Origin: Shewanella sp.
Lineage (GTDB): Bacteria > Pseudomonadota > Gammaproteobacteria > Enterobacterales > Shewanellaceae
DNA length: 64,000 nucleotides
Reading direction: 5' to 3'
Assembly: GCF_013214165.1 (NCBI RefSeq)
Contig: NZ_JABSSM010000020.1
Span: forward strand, 1 to 64,000
In this document: positions 45,203 through 53,881 of the stretch, one piece after another
Layout: each line of letters begins with the position of its first letter
Position numbering within the stretch: the stretch's first letter is position 1
Position numbers and translations under genes: made by a program
The notes under the pieces: generated by a model
Databases searched by the model: none
Told to the model about the DNA's origin: nothing
What the model saw: only the letters and a program-made list of their open reading frames with translations

Positions 45203-46325
45203 ACAACAACCAAGACAACAACAACCAAGACACCCAGGATTGTCAGATGAAGCTCCTTTGACTACGCTTAAGTCAGAGTTGTTGAGGAGGGTTTGTTATG
45301 CCGACACCAAGAAAATCATTAGTCAGTTTGGAACTTTTTATTTAACAAGATGATTATTTTACCACTGCGTATCTCGTTGTGTTAGAAAGGCTTTTTTGTG
45401 CGGAGTCGATCATTACACAGGTCAATCCTATGAGCATAGACGGGATTGGGTTGAAAGTCGACTATTAGAACTTGCAGCTGTGTTTGCCATTGATATTTGT
45501 GCTTACGTCCTCTTGATTCACAAAAATGGGAGTAACCATTTACATCTCGTATTACGTATTGATGTGGAGTTAGCCCAGCTCGATGAAGCGGCAGTACTTG
45601 CCTGTATGGCCTATCTAGATCCCTCTTTATTTATAGATCGGGCAATCCGCGCCAAGATGGCGAACACTCCTGAAAGCTCAGACTTCACCAGTATTCAAAA
45701 ACGAATCAAAGCTGCAATGAATGGTGAACAGCCCAAAGCACTGTTGCCATTTGTGGGGGATGAACGACAGGATATGCCAAAAGGGTTGATGTTCAGTGCC
45801 AAAGATTACCTGCAACTTGTTGATGATACAGGGCGTATAGTCAGAGATGGCAAGCGAGGCTCTATGAGTCAAGAGTCGGCCAAGATATTAAATAGACTTA
45901 ATATTCCACCAGAAAACTGGATAAAACTGACCTCATAGTTAACCAAGAGTTCACCAAGATTTTCAAAGGGCCTGTGGGCAATACCCAAGAGTTAACAGTG
46001 TATTGTGAACACTATCTTGAAAAACACTGACCGTAAGCGCCGACAAGGAGCCGCCAACTGTCATCGATGGCTAGATGGCACTTAGTTAAGACCCAGAGAT
46101 ATCCATTTCAAATTATTATATTCAAGCATAACCAAACGGCTGCTTGGTTATTTTTATGTCTTATTTTCAATGTGATAGTCTAAATTTTACTCATGACAGC
46201 ATTATTGAGTATTGTATGGCGTGGCAGGAGGGTGGATTGAAACAGCAATGAATTTCTCTGGCAATCTGGCTCTAGTAGGTACAGGCCATCTAACAGAGAA
46301 TAATATTGGGTGTCTTGGTTATTGT
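45203..46325 (+). mobile_element. Second RAYT element, decayed
   Basis: The left end has two copies of the AACAACCAAGACA-type repeat (45203-45240) followed by GATTGTCAGATG and a leader nearly identical to that before the intact RAYT. The right end has GGGTGTCTTGGTTATT inverted at 46308-46323. It is inserted between the 5' truncation of the RT intron and the 5' truncation of intron-like copy C, and probably caused both. Confidence 0.7.
45298..46085 (+). pseudogene. RAYT transposase, decayed copy
   Basis: Homologous to the gene at 9234 throughout. It starts MPTPRKSLVSLE after GAGGAGG, then a short insertion causes a stop. The frame resumes at CVRKAFLCGVDHYTGQSYEHRRDWVESRLLELAAVF. The HUH motif is altered to SNHLHLVLRI with an inserted segment before it, about 100 central residues are deleted (VELA joins LDEAAVLACMAY), and two further frameshifts precede the shared C-terminus RRQGAANCHRWLDGT. 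Inactive. Confidence 0.85.
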
Positions 46326-46655
46326 TTTTGTTAACATCTTTGACCAGGGATACAGCAAGCACTGAGTAATGCCAAGCTCGAAATAAGAGTTAACAAAGCG
46401 GGATTATGTTCACTAAGAGATGGATGGATCGCAGTTCACTCTCGAAACAAAGAAGCTAACCAGAAAGTCTAGGTTAGGCGCTCTAAATGAACCGCCCTCG
46501 GCAACAAGCTCCTGCGTTGCTCTCGATAATTGCTCCTGCATTATTCTCCCTTCGTCCATCCATGGGCTCGTACCTCCTGAATCCATTCAGTCGTGTGCGG
46601 AGCCGCATGCAGGGTGGTGTGGGGGCTGGAGGCTAGATACCTCCGGCTACCCGAT
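46326..46655 (+). mobile_element. Group-II-intron-like element (copy C), 5'-truncated
   Basis: From TTAACATC at about 46330 to CTACCCGAT at 46655 it is close to identical to the last ~400 nt of copy B, apart from the ~50-bp insertion in B. Just before the 3' hairpin it has GTGTGCGGAGCCGCATGC, which folds as a domain-V-like stem with a GAGC loop. The 5' side is cut by the RAYT repeat. It directly abuts and is antisense to the MreB-like cassette gene. Confidence 0.55.
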
Positions 46656-47146
46656 TAAGTGGCTGATACTCTAGCCTTTACTGAGTTAAAACTATCAACG
46701 CTAGTATTAATTTTACTACCTAAATAAATAACTACTTCTCTTGCTCCAGCACCAACAGCCAGTTCGCGTAAAACTCGATCTTCTATGTTAGTTAAACCAC
46801 CTTCAGTTTTTTCTAGTTGATGCATAATAATTCGTGGTGAAGGCCTAATTATAGATTTATGAATTTCAAATACACCATGTTGAATAATTTTTTCAGCTAA
46901 AAAGAAATCTGCGATAAAAGATCTTGGATGTTGAAAAGGATTTGTTACGGTAACATTGCTTGCTGTATCCCGTTTAGCTTCGCTTCCAATAGCTTTTACA
47001 ACTTCGCCTTTTTTAGTTTTTTCTATTGCAATAAAAGGCTCTGCTTCATAATTAGTATCAGATGAAAAAACCTTAATTAATATTTTCTTCTCACTCAATT
47101 CAATTAGTAAATCGTTTGAGAAAAGACTTCTAAAAAATGTGAACAA
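46655..47146 (-). CDS. Short MreB-like protein (actin-fold N-terminal half) on a cassette
   Basis: 163 residues from TTG 47146 with GGAGG eight bases upstream; read this way it starts MFTFFRSLFSNDLLIEL, aligning with the MreB start MFKKFRGLFSNDLSIDLG. Later matches are FIADFFLAEKIIQ (MreB VIADFEVTEKMLQ), SPRIIMHQ and the strong LAVGAGAREVVIY (MreB ALGAGAREVYLI). The nucleotide-binding loop is changed (ELSEKK instead of DLGTAN), and the protein ends where the second MreB half should begin. It is about half the usual ~345 residues. It may be a filament-capping or regulatory mimic of MreB, or a decaying gene. Full cell-shape function is excluded by its length. Confidence 0.65.
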   Translation of the reverse strand: MFTFFRSLFSNDLLIELSEKKILIKVFSSDTNYEAEPFIAIEKTKKGEVVKAIGSEAKRDTASNVTVTNPFQHPRSFIADFFLAEKIIQHGVFEIHKSIIRPSPRIIMHQLEKTEGGLTNIEDRVLRELAVGAGAREVVIYLGSKINTSVDSFNSVKARVSAT

Positions 47147-47166
47147 TACTCTCGGCCTCCGAGCCA

Positions 47167-47245
47167 CTTAACAGCTTATTGATTAGCAGCAGGATAACGT
47201 TCCTGTCTGCTTATTAACTTTCCGCCAGCCTATCACCGCTAAGTG
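47167..47245 (-). repeat. Possible attC-like site upstream of the MreB-like cassette
   Basis: Minus-strand ends ACTTAGC and GCTGTTAAGT resemble R-double-prime and R-prime cores (the latter fits GTTRRRY). An inner stem AGCAGACAGGA with TCCTGCTGCT surrounds a 6-nt loop. It ends about 20 bp before the start of the MreB-like gene. The symmetry is less convincing than at 42399 or 41455. Confidence 0.4.
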
Positions 47246-47689
47246 GTTGTTGTAAATGTGTTATTTTCATAACTCACAGATAGAATAGCGTAAATAATCA
47301 GATAAAAAAGATGCGCGGGTGTTTACGAGGTCTGCATAACGCTTTTTACCACATTATAACCTATTGATAAGATTTGATTAATATTTTCACATTCGTGTTA
47401 TCGATGCATTAACCCAGCGATTTATGCATCTTTTTTATAGCAATTATCTCAACCCCAGTTATACCTGTATATAAACAAGGGGATACCCCTTCTATAAACA
47501 CAGTAGACTAATGAGGTGACGACTATGGAGAAGTTAACATTCTGGAGGCTATACGGACAGAGGATAAAGGGGTCGGAGCGAATTAGGATATTCGAGTAAA
47601 ATAAGGGTACATTTTCTAATCAATGCAAGGTCACTAGACCCTTTGTACAAACTCATTTATGACCAAAATCTTGTTTTACATGTCGAGAA
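47246..47689. other. Non-coding interval
   Basis: No gene seen on either strand. It contains an ACTAATGAGGTGAC stretch at about 47506, also present at the 5' end of intron-like copy B (about 42514), so a short intron fragment may be included. No integrase gene, which would be expected on this side of the cassettes, is present. Confidence 0.35.
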
Positions 47690-49345
47690 AAGCCAAATCG
47701 AAGAGAGTAATAACAGGGGGTGAACGCGGCTGCGAGCTTCCGAAACAAGGACGTTTTGGCAGAGCCCACAGGGATGTGCTTGAATGATATCCTATCTAAA
47801 GGCCAGTTCGGCATCCATGCCTCTCGTTCATAAGCACATGGCTACGCCATATTCACCGCCTCGTAGAAGTGTTTACATATTAGGCGAGCCGCAGGCTATA
47901 AATTACCATGAAGCAAAAATTATAAACACACTCCCCAATATAAACTCAGCCAGAAGCTAACCCAAAAATGTAACCAGCCTTCATTCCAAGGCTAGCCAAA
48001 CCGCTGGATTCCCGCCCACAAGCATTGCGGGAATGACGAGGATTAAATTGCGGGAATGACGAATGTTGAATTGTTATCCCATATAGAGGTTCAACAAACA
48101 AATAACCTGCTTTGATAAACTCAGGTGTAGATGCGGCTTCGAGCTTCCAAAAAAGGGCCGGAAATGTTCCCTACATTTTTCGGCATTTCCTACTATCCAT
48201 GTAGGTCAGATGTTTTGGCAGAGCTTCCATGGACGGACTGGCAGCGTCTCGTAGAAGTATCTGCATCAAGGCCTGCTGCAGGCTATAAATTACCATGAAG
48301 GAACGACCTTAAACACTCTGCCAAATATCAAAATAGCCTCATGAAGTAAACCATGTGATCAGCCTTCACTCCAAGGCTAGTCAAAGAAACTGGATTCCCG
48401 CCCACAAGCATTGCGGGAAAGACGAGGATTAAATTGCGGGAAAGACGAGTGTTGAATTGCTATCCCATATTACGAGAATGACGAACTCTAGACCCACTCT
48501 CGATAATTAGCAAAGTTAAATCCAAGAGACCCACTGCTTACTCTTTGCTTGTAAGAACAGGTGTAGATGCGGCTGCGAGCTTCGGTTTCAGGGATGAAAC
48601 CGCAGAGCTTCCATGGATGGACTTGCAGCGTCTCGCAGAAGTATCTACACATAAGGTCGTTCTTAGGCATCCTGCCTGCACGACATTGGTGCATCCCTGC
48701 ACGGCACCCGCTGCAGGCTATAGATAACCATGAAGCAAAAATCATAAATACACTAGCCAATACCCACTCAGCCAGAAGCTAACCAGAAAATGTCATTAGC
48801 CTTCATTCGAAGGCGAGCCAAACCGCTGGATTCCCGCCCACACGCATTGCGGGAAAGACGCGCCCTAGAGTCATTATCGACAATTAGCAAAGTTAAATCC
48901 AAGAGACCCACTAGCTTACTCTTTGCTTGTAAGAACAGGTGTGGATGCGGCTGCGAGCTTCGGTTTCAGGGATGAAACCGCAGAGCTTCCATGGATGGAC
49001 TTGCAGCGTCTCGCAGAAGTATCTACACATAAGCTCGCTGCAGGCTATAGATAACCATGAAGCAAAAATTATAAACACACTCCCCAATATAAACTCAGCC
49101 AGAAGCTAACCAGAAAATGTCATTAGCCTTCATTTGAAGGCTAGCCAAAAGGGCTGGATTCCCGCCCACAAGCATTGCGGGAAAGACGAGGATTAAATTG
49201 CGGCAATGACGAGTGTTGAATGGTGGGGTGACGAGTATTAAATTGCGGCAATGACGAGTGTTGAATGGTGGGTTGACAAGTATTAAATTGCGGCTATGAC
49301 GAGTGTTGAATGGTGGGAATGACAAGAATTACATTGCGGCAAGCG
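47690..49345. repeat. Non-coding array of about four diverged ~400-bp units with REP-like palindromes
   Basis: Each unit has, in order: GCGGCTGCGAGCTTC (near 47727, 48131, 48569, 48947), GAGCTTCCATGGA with a CAGCGTCTCG motif, GCAGGCTATA-ATTACCATGAAG, CAGAAGCTAACC, then CTGGATTCCCGCCCACAAGC with ATTGCGGGAA-GACGAG (near 48004, 48390, 48825, 49154). The last part is a proteobacterial REP-like hairpin (TTCCCGC with GCGGGAA). The final unit ends in about three further ~40-bp tandem repeats (49194-49320). No frame is conserved between units, so it is not coding. Spacing between units is 404, 438 and 378 bp. Confidence 0.75.
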
Positions 49346-49656
49346 ATAGCTTGCCAGAAAGCTAAAATGGGTTATAGAACCGGCTCAATATGAACCGTTA
49401 ATCTACAGACGTTAATTAACCAGAACGGTGTGATCGCTTTATTCAACAGGCTATGGCTCTGGGGATGCAGATAAGGATAAGGATAAGGATGAAAAATGGC
49501 ATTTATTGCGCAATAAAATAATATACAGGCCGTCACCTCATCGATGATATAATTCTCCCTTTCATTTTAATTTAAATGGTTTACCCGCTTGGACACAGGT
49601 GCTGTCGCCTGAGTCGCCTTTGGGTTTGAACCGACAATTATGCTTGGAAGGCGAGA
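49346..49656. other. Leader region of the SNF2 helicase gene
   Basis: No gene seen. A short GGATAA tandem repeat (three to four copies) lies at about 49470-49490. The segment presumably holds the promoter of the helicase gene; no clear -10/-35 pair was identified. Confidence 0.4.
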
Positions 49657-52600
49657 TTGATCCCACTAGAAAATTATTTTAGCCAGTCAGTAATATTTGA
49701 CGGGCTGCAGGTTTTACTGGAAATGACGGTGGTCGATATTGACTACAGTGGACCTGTGTTGTCTGCGAAGTTTAGCTCGACTAAAGATCAGCGCATAATC
49801 TCTGAGGGGCTTGATGGCGGTGATGCTATGCAATCACTGGTCACTGCCAGATTAGACTGGTCTGCGGGTCCAGTCCTTGCCTCCGCTAATACTGTGTGCA
49901 GCCAGTGTAGCGAGTCACAGTTACCTTGCATTCATCTTGCCGCCATTGCCATTGATTATCTAGCCAGACAAGACCCCATCATTCCCTATCCGAGTGAAAC
50001 GAAACGTGCCGATACCGCACTCAGGTTATTGAGGACCGAGCTGAGTCAACGTTACGATCCTTATCCTAATATGGCCCGACATAGAGTGGTGTACTTGCTA
50101 TCAACAAGGGAGGGGTCGCTACACCTGAGCGTCCATAAAGGCTATGTCAGTAAACTAGGTCAATACTCAATCAAGACAGATTTAGGCTTTGAGGTATTGG
50201 ATCGAGCCAGCTTGCCAAAATTTGTGACTCAAACCGACGTTTACTTACTGCATAGGTTAAGAGAAGTAGCCCAAGTGTTGGATGATGAGACGAGAGCCGC
50301 TCAGCAAGAGACGCTTTCCTTAGGGTTAGGAGCAAGGTGTGACAGTGAATTCCTTTACCAATTAATGGCGACTCAGCGCTGTTTTTGGCTGCATTGCGAG
50401 CAAGGTTTTCTCAAAATTGAGCCTCATTACCTCGATGATTTTGTCGAGCCAAGCGCCTTATATCAAGTGGCTTCAGGGCAATACCTGGACCTTGCCAGTA
50501 TGAGTCTGGTGTTGACCGACTTGCCCCCATCTCTGGGTGAACTCAGCGATGAACAGCACGCTGAATATGTGCAGCGAGTCGCAGATGATGATAGGGAATG
50601 GACGCCTAAACTTACCGTGTATCGCAGGGGGATTGAGTTTCCCTGGGATGAGCAGAGTCATCTGGATTTACAGATCGCTAGCTTCTCCCTCATCAGCGAT
50701 AATATGCAGTGTGGTTTAGCCGACATTTTTGCTGTCGCCAGCGAGTCACCGCATCTGCTCAAGCTCGCCTCTGAAATGAGTATTCAGCTGTCCGATTTTC
50801 CTCTGCTTTCATCTGGATTTGAACCCATAGTCTGGCATCAGTTCCAGCTAGGAGATCGCCAGTTACCTGAGATGTTGAGTCAACAGATGCTTGCCATAAG
50901 GCGTCTGATGTTGGCTGGCTGGTCGATTGATTTTCAATTAATCAATCGGTTTAGCTTGGTCCAAGTCCAGACCTGGTATGGAGAGGTGAGTCATCAAGCT
51001 GCAGATAAGCAATGGTTCGACCTTGAACTGGGTGTCGAAGTAGATGGCAAGAAGATCAATTTATTGCCCTATCTGGTCAAAGCGATAAGACAGGGCTTGC
51101 TGCAAAACTTAAGCGACACAGACACGGTATTCATGGAGCTCGACTCAGGTCAGCGTCTGTCTCTGCCTGCCGACAGAGTGAAGCATATTTTATCTGTACT
51201 GGTGGAGCTGTACGAGAGAAAACCGCTGTCAGTCGATGAGACATTAACCATGTCCATGAATCAGCTGACTCGCATTGCAGAATTGGCTGATCGAGATAAA
51301 ATTAACCAGCAAGACTGGCATTGGCAGGGCAGTCACTGGTTACAGAAAAAGGCTCAGCAACTTTACTCTTATTTAGCAGTGAGTTCAGCTGACCAAGGCC
51401 CAGCAGGTCGCGGCGCTAAGGCTAAACAAATAGATGTTGCTGTTTCACCGCCTGTGGGGCTCAATGCCCAGCTCAGAGAGTATCAGCAGCTGGGATTAAA
51501 CTGGTTACAGTTTTTAAAGGCGCACGAATTTTGTGGAATACTCGCCGATGATATGGGTCTGGGTAAAACAATCCAAACCTTGAGTAGTATCTTGCTCGAT
51601 AAAGAGGCCGGTAACTTGTCTCATCCCTGTTTAGTGGTCGCGCCAACGAGCCTATTAGCGAACTGGCTCCATGAAGCTGGGACATTTACCCCCGAACTTA
51701 GGGTGCTGCTTTGGTCTGGGCCTAAACGTCACAATTTGCAAGCTAAGATCGATAGCTGCGATCTCTTGATCACCAGCTATGGCACACTGCAACAAGATGT
51801 TGAGTTTTGGGCCAAGCAACACTTTCATCTGGTGATCTTAGATGAAGCTCAGACCATCAAGAATGTGCGTAGTCGCATTAGTCGAGTGGTTGCCAGCTTA
51901 TCTTCGACCCATAGACTCTGCTTAACCGGTACGCCTTTAGAAAATCATCTGGGGGAGTTATGGTCACTGTTTAACTTCCTGATGCCGGGTTTTCTCGGTA
52001 GCTATGCTCAGTTTCAGCGGCATTATCAAGTGCCGATTGAGAAAGAGCAAGATGATGAGCGTCGCCGGGCGCTCGTGCAGAGAATTGCGCCGTTCATGTT
52101 ACGTCGGCTTAAATCTGAGGTCGCCACAGAATTGCCCGATAAGACGGTGATCAATGAGTATATCAATCTGACCGAGACTCAGGGGGACCTGTATGAAACG
52201 ATCCGCTTGACCATGTCGGCAGAGATGAGAAAAGCGGTGTCTGTCTCGGGAGTGAAACGTAACCGCTTAGCCATCAGCAATGCCTTGCTCAAACTCAGGC
52301 AGGTCTGTTGTCATCCGGACTTACTTAAACTCGATAATATGGAGCCATCAGATCTCACCAATGCCGGTGTTGATATCGGCTCAGTAACATCAGATATTGA
52401 TGAGTTTGGTGGTCGCATATCTGTCCATGGAGTGCAGCCTCTCGATGACGTAGGCAGGCTCGATACTCGCTCGGGAAAGTTAAACTGGCTCGCGGCTAAG
52501 CTGCCCGGCATGCTCGAAGAGGGCAGGCGAGTATTAATTTTCTCCTCGTTTACCAGCATGCTGAGTCTGATAGGGGAACTCTTGGAGAAGCTAGGCATTA

Positions 52601-52992
52601 GTTTCGTTGAGCTGACGGGGAAGAGTCGGGATCGCGGGTCACTGGTTGAGCGTTTTCAAGAGCGTGAGGTGCCGATATTCTTGATTAGCTTGAAGGCGGG
52701 GGGCGCGGGTTTGAATCTAACCGCTGCCGATGTGGTTATCCATACCGATCCCTGGTGGAATCCAGCAGCCGAGCAGCAGGCCAGTGACAGGGCGCACCGG
52801 ATAGGCCAGAGCAAGTCGGTGTTTGTCTATAAACTCATCTGTAAGGATACCGTTGAGGAGAGGATACAGCTGCTGCAGGAATCTAAACATAACCTAGCAC
52901 AGAGCATCTACCAGCAAGAGAGTCTGACTGTTTCTGAGATGACAGGCGATGACTGGCTCGAGCTGCTTAAGCCGATAGAGCTGGATGACTGA
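49657..52992 (+). CDS. SNF2-family DNA helicase/ATPase with N-terminal SWIM-like zinc motif
   Basis: 1111 residues. A SWIM-type zinc motif (CSQCSESQLPCIHLAAIAIDYL, about 82-103) is followed by a long middle region and a C-terminal SNF2 core. The core has LADDMGLGKTIQTL (Walker A, about 630), LVILDEAQTIKN (DEAQ box), LCLTGTPLENHLGELWSLFNFL, and the second lobe with LISLKAGGAGLNLT and QQASDRAHRIGQ. It would translocate on double-stranded DNA in ATP-dependent remodelling; bacterial members are poorly characterised, some linked to RNA polymerase recycling. The start is a TTG at 49657 with AAGG six bases upstream; an upstream ATG at 49640 hits a stop. A terminator follows. Confidence 0.88.
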   Translation: MIPLENYFSQSVIFDGLQVLLEMTVVDIDYSGPVLSAKFSSTKDQRIISEGLDGGDAMQSLVTARLDWSAGPVLASANTVCSQCSESQLPCIHLAAIAIDYLARQDPIIPYPSETKRADTALRLLRTELSQRYDPYPNMARHRVVYLLSTREGSLHLSVHKGYVSKLGQYSIKTDLGFEVLDRASLPKFVTQTDVYLLHRLREVAQVLDDETRAAQQETLSLGLGARCDSEFLYQLMATQRCFWLHCEQGFLKIEPHYLDDFVEPSALYQVASGQYLDLASMSLVLTDLPPSLGELSDEQHAEYVQRVADDDREWTPKLTVYRRGIEFPWDEQSHLDLQIASFSLISDNMQCGLADIFAVASESPHLLKLASEMSIQLSDFPLLSSGFEPIVWHQFQLGDRQLPEMLSQQMLAIRRLMLAGWSIDFQLINRFSLVQVQTWYGEVSHQAADKQWFDLELGVEVDGKKINLLPYLVKAIRQGLLQNLSDTDTVFMELDSGQRLSLPADRVKHILSVLVELYERKPLSVDETLTMSMNQLTRIAELADRDKINQQDWHWQGSHWLQKKAQQLYSYLAVSSADQGPAGRGAKAKQIDVAVSPPVGLNAQLREYQQLGLNWLQFLKAHEFCGILADDMGLGKTIQTLSSILLDKEAGNLSHPCLVVAPTSLLANWLHEAGTFTPELRVLLWSGPKRHNLQAKIDSCDLLITSYGTLQQDVEFWAKQHFHLVILDEAQTIKNVRSRISRVVASLSSTHRLCLTGTPLENHLGELWSLFNFLMPGFLGSYAQFQRHYQVPIEKEQDDERRRALVQRIAPFMLRRLKSEVATELPDKTVINEYINLTETQGDLYETIRLTMSAEMRKAVSVSGVKRNRLAISNALLKLRQVCCHPDLLKLDNMEPSDLTNAGVDIGSVTSDIDEFGGRISVHGVQPLDDVGRLDTRSGKLNWLAAKLPGMLEEGRRVLIFSSFTSMLSLIGELLEKLGISFVELTGKSRDRGSLVERFQEREVPIFLISLKAGGAGLNLTAADVVIHTDPWWNPAAEQQASDRAHRIGQSKSVFVYKLICKDTVEERIQLLQESKHNLAQSIYQQESLTVSEMTGDDWLELLKPIELDD

Positions 52993-53018
52993 TCTCTTAT
53001 AAATGGCGCTAATCCATT

Positions 53019-53054
53019 ACTCGGTGTATAACTAATTTAATACACTGAGTTTTT
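53019..53054 (+). terminator. Intrinsic terminator after the SNF2 gene
   Basis: ACTCGGTGTAT and ATACACTGAGT form an 11-bp stem with one mismatch around a 10-nt loop, followed by TTTTT. It separates the helicase from the TlpA-led operon. Confidence 0.8.
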
Positions 53055-53064
53055 GGGCTCTAAT

Positions 53065-53601
53065 ATGCAGCTATTAATGTTAAAGCGATTAAGCCAATGG
53101 GTTAAAATTGGCCTGGTACTGAGCATACTATTTCAAGTGAATTCACTCTGGGCGGCCCCAAACCTGGATCTCAGTGTCCAGGACGCAGACGGGCGCAGCT
53201 ATGCCCTATCTCAATTCTCCGGAGAGTTGATTTATATCGACTTTTGGGCATCTTGGTGTGGCCCATGTCGAAAGTCATTCCCCTGGATGAATGAGATGCA
53301 TCATAAGTATGCTGAGCAGGGGCTTAAGATCATTGCCATCAACTTAGACAATGACATATCACTCGCCCGTCAGTTTCTCGGGCAGATTTCTGCAGACTTC
53401 ACTATCGCCTATGATCCCAAGACTCAGGTGGCAGAACAATTCGATATCTTGGGGATGCCGAGCAGCTACCTATTCAATCGACAAGGGCAATTAGTCGCTA
53501 CACACGTGGGTTTCTATGGGGAGCATAAGGCGGACTATGAAGCCGAGATTTTACACTACCTTAAACAAGCAAAGCCGGAACAGAGCACAGACCAGCAGTG
53601 A
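53065..53601 (+). CDS. TlpA-like periplasmic thioredoxin
   Basis: About 178 residues. The signal peptide is in the first 30 (GLVLSILFQVNSLWA before APNLDLS). The thioredoxin/AhpC-TSA-like domain has FWASWCGPCRKSFPWMNEM with the WCGPC active site (about residues 68-72) and the cis-Pro loop LGMPSSYLFN. It is a periplasmic disulfide reductase or oxidase. ATG 53065 is chosen; a second Met four codons later is possible. It is the first gene of a four-gene series, followed within 46 bp by a small lipoprotein whose C-terminus contains a Cys-Gly-Cys. That lipoprotein is a plausible redox partner. Confidence 0.85.
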   Translation: MQLLMLKRLSQWVKIGLVLSILFQVNSLWAAPNLDLSVQDADGRSYALSQFSGELIYIDFWASWCGPCRKSFPWMNEMHHKYAEQGLKIIAINLDNDISLARQFLGQISADFTIAYDPKTQVAEQFDILGMPSSYLFNRQGQLVATHVGFYGEHKADYEAEILHYLKQAKPEQSTDQQ

Positions 53602-53647
53602 ATAGCATGACCATGCGCGGGAGAGTCGATCAAATTAGAGGCGAGAG

Positions 53648-53881
53648 ATGATGATATTCGAAGCTGAACTGAGTAGAAGCCTGGCAATCTTGGTATGTTT
53701 ATCTTTGACGGCCTGTGCGGGTTTAGGCGTCGAGCCTTGGCAGCGGGATCAGTTTGCCCGGGATGACATGGCGCTGGACAGTGAAAAACTGGATCTGACC
53801 TTGGACGATCATATTTATTTCAGTAAAGAGGGCACCAGTGGTGGCCGAGCGCTCGCTGGGGGCGGTTGTGGCTGCAACTGA
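53648..53881 (+). CDS. DUF4266 small lipoprotein with C-terminal GGGCGCN
   Basis: 77 residues. The lipoprotein signal is LAILVCLSLTAC (Cys about residue 23). The mature part is only ~55 residues: GLGVEPWQRDQFARDDMALD, then LDDHIYFSKEGTSGGRALAG and the terminus GGGCGCN. These features define DUF4266. The mature protein has two further cysteines spaced CxC at the extreme end after a Gly-rich linker, which looks made for a cofactor, a metal or a covalent modification. It is co-encoded with TlpA, DUF3570 and ApbE proteins. The function is unknown. Confidence 0.82.
   Translation: MMIFEAELSRSLAILVCLSLTACAGLGVEPWQRDQFARDDMALDSEKLDLTLDDHIYFSKEGTSGGRALAGGGCGCN

Noticed and set aside
46420..46674. Plus-strand 84-codon frame starting MDGSQFTLETKK
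   Set aside because: It lies in intron-like copy C; the same DNA in copy B does not keep the frame.
49095..49325. Minus-strand frame with repeated PPFNTRHCRNLIL segments
   Set aside because: It is a translation of the 40-bp tandem repeats; no ribosome-binding site and no conservation beyond the DNA repeat.
47690..49345. CRISPR-like repetition
   Set aside because: Units are ~400 bp, diverged and without short spacers.
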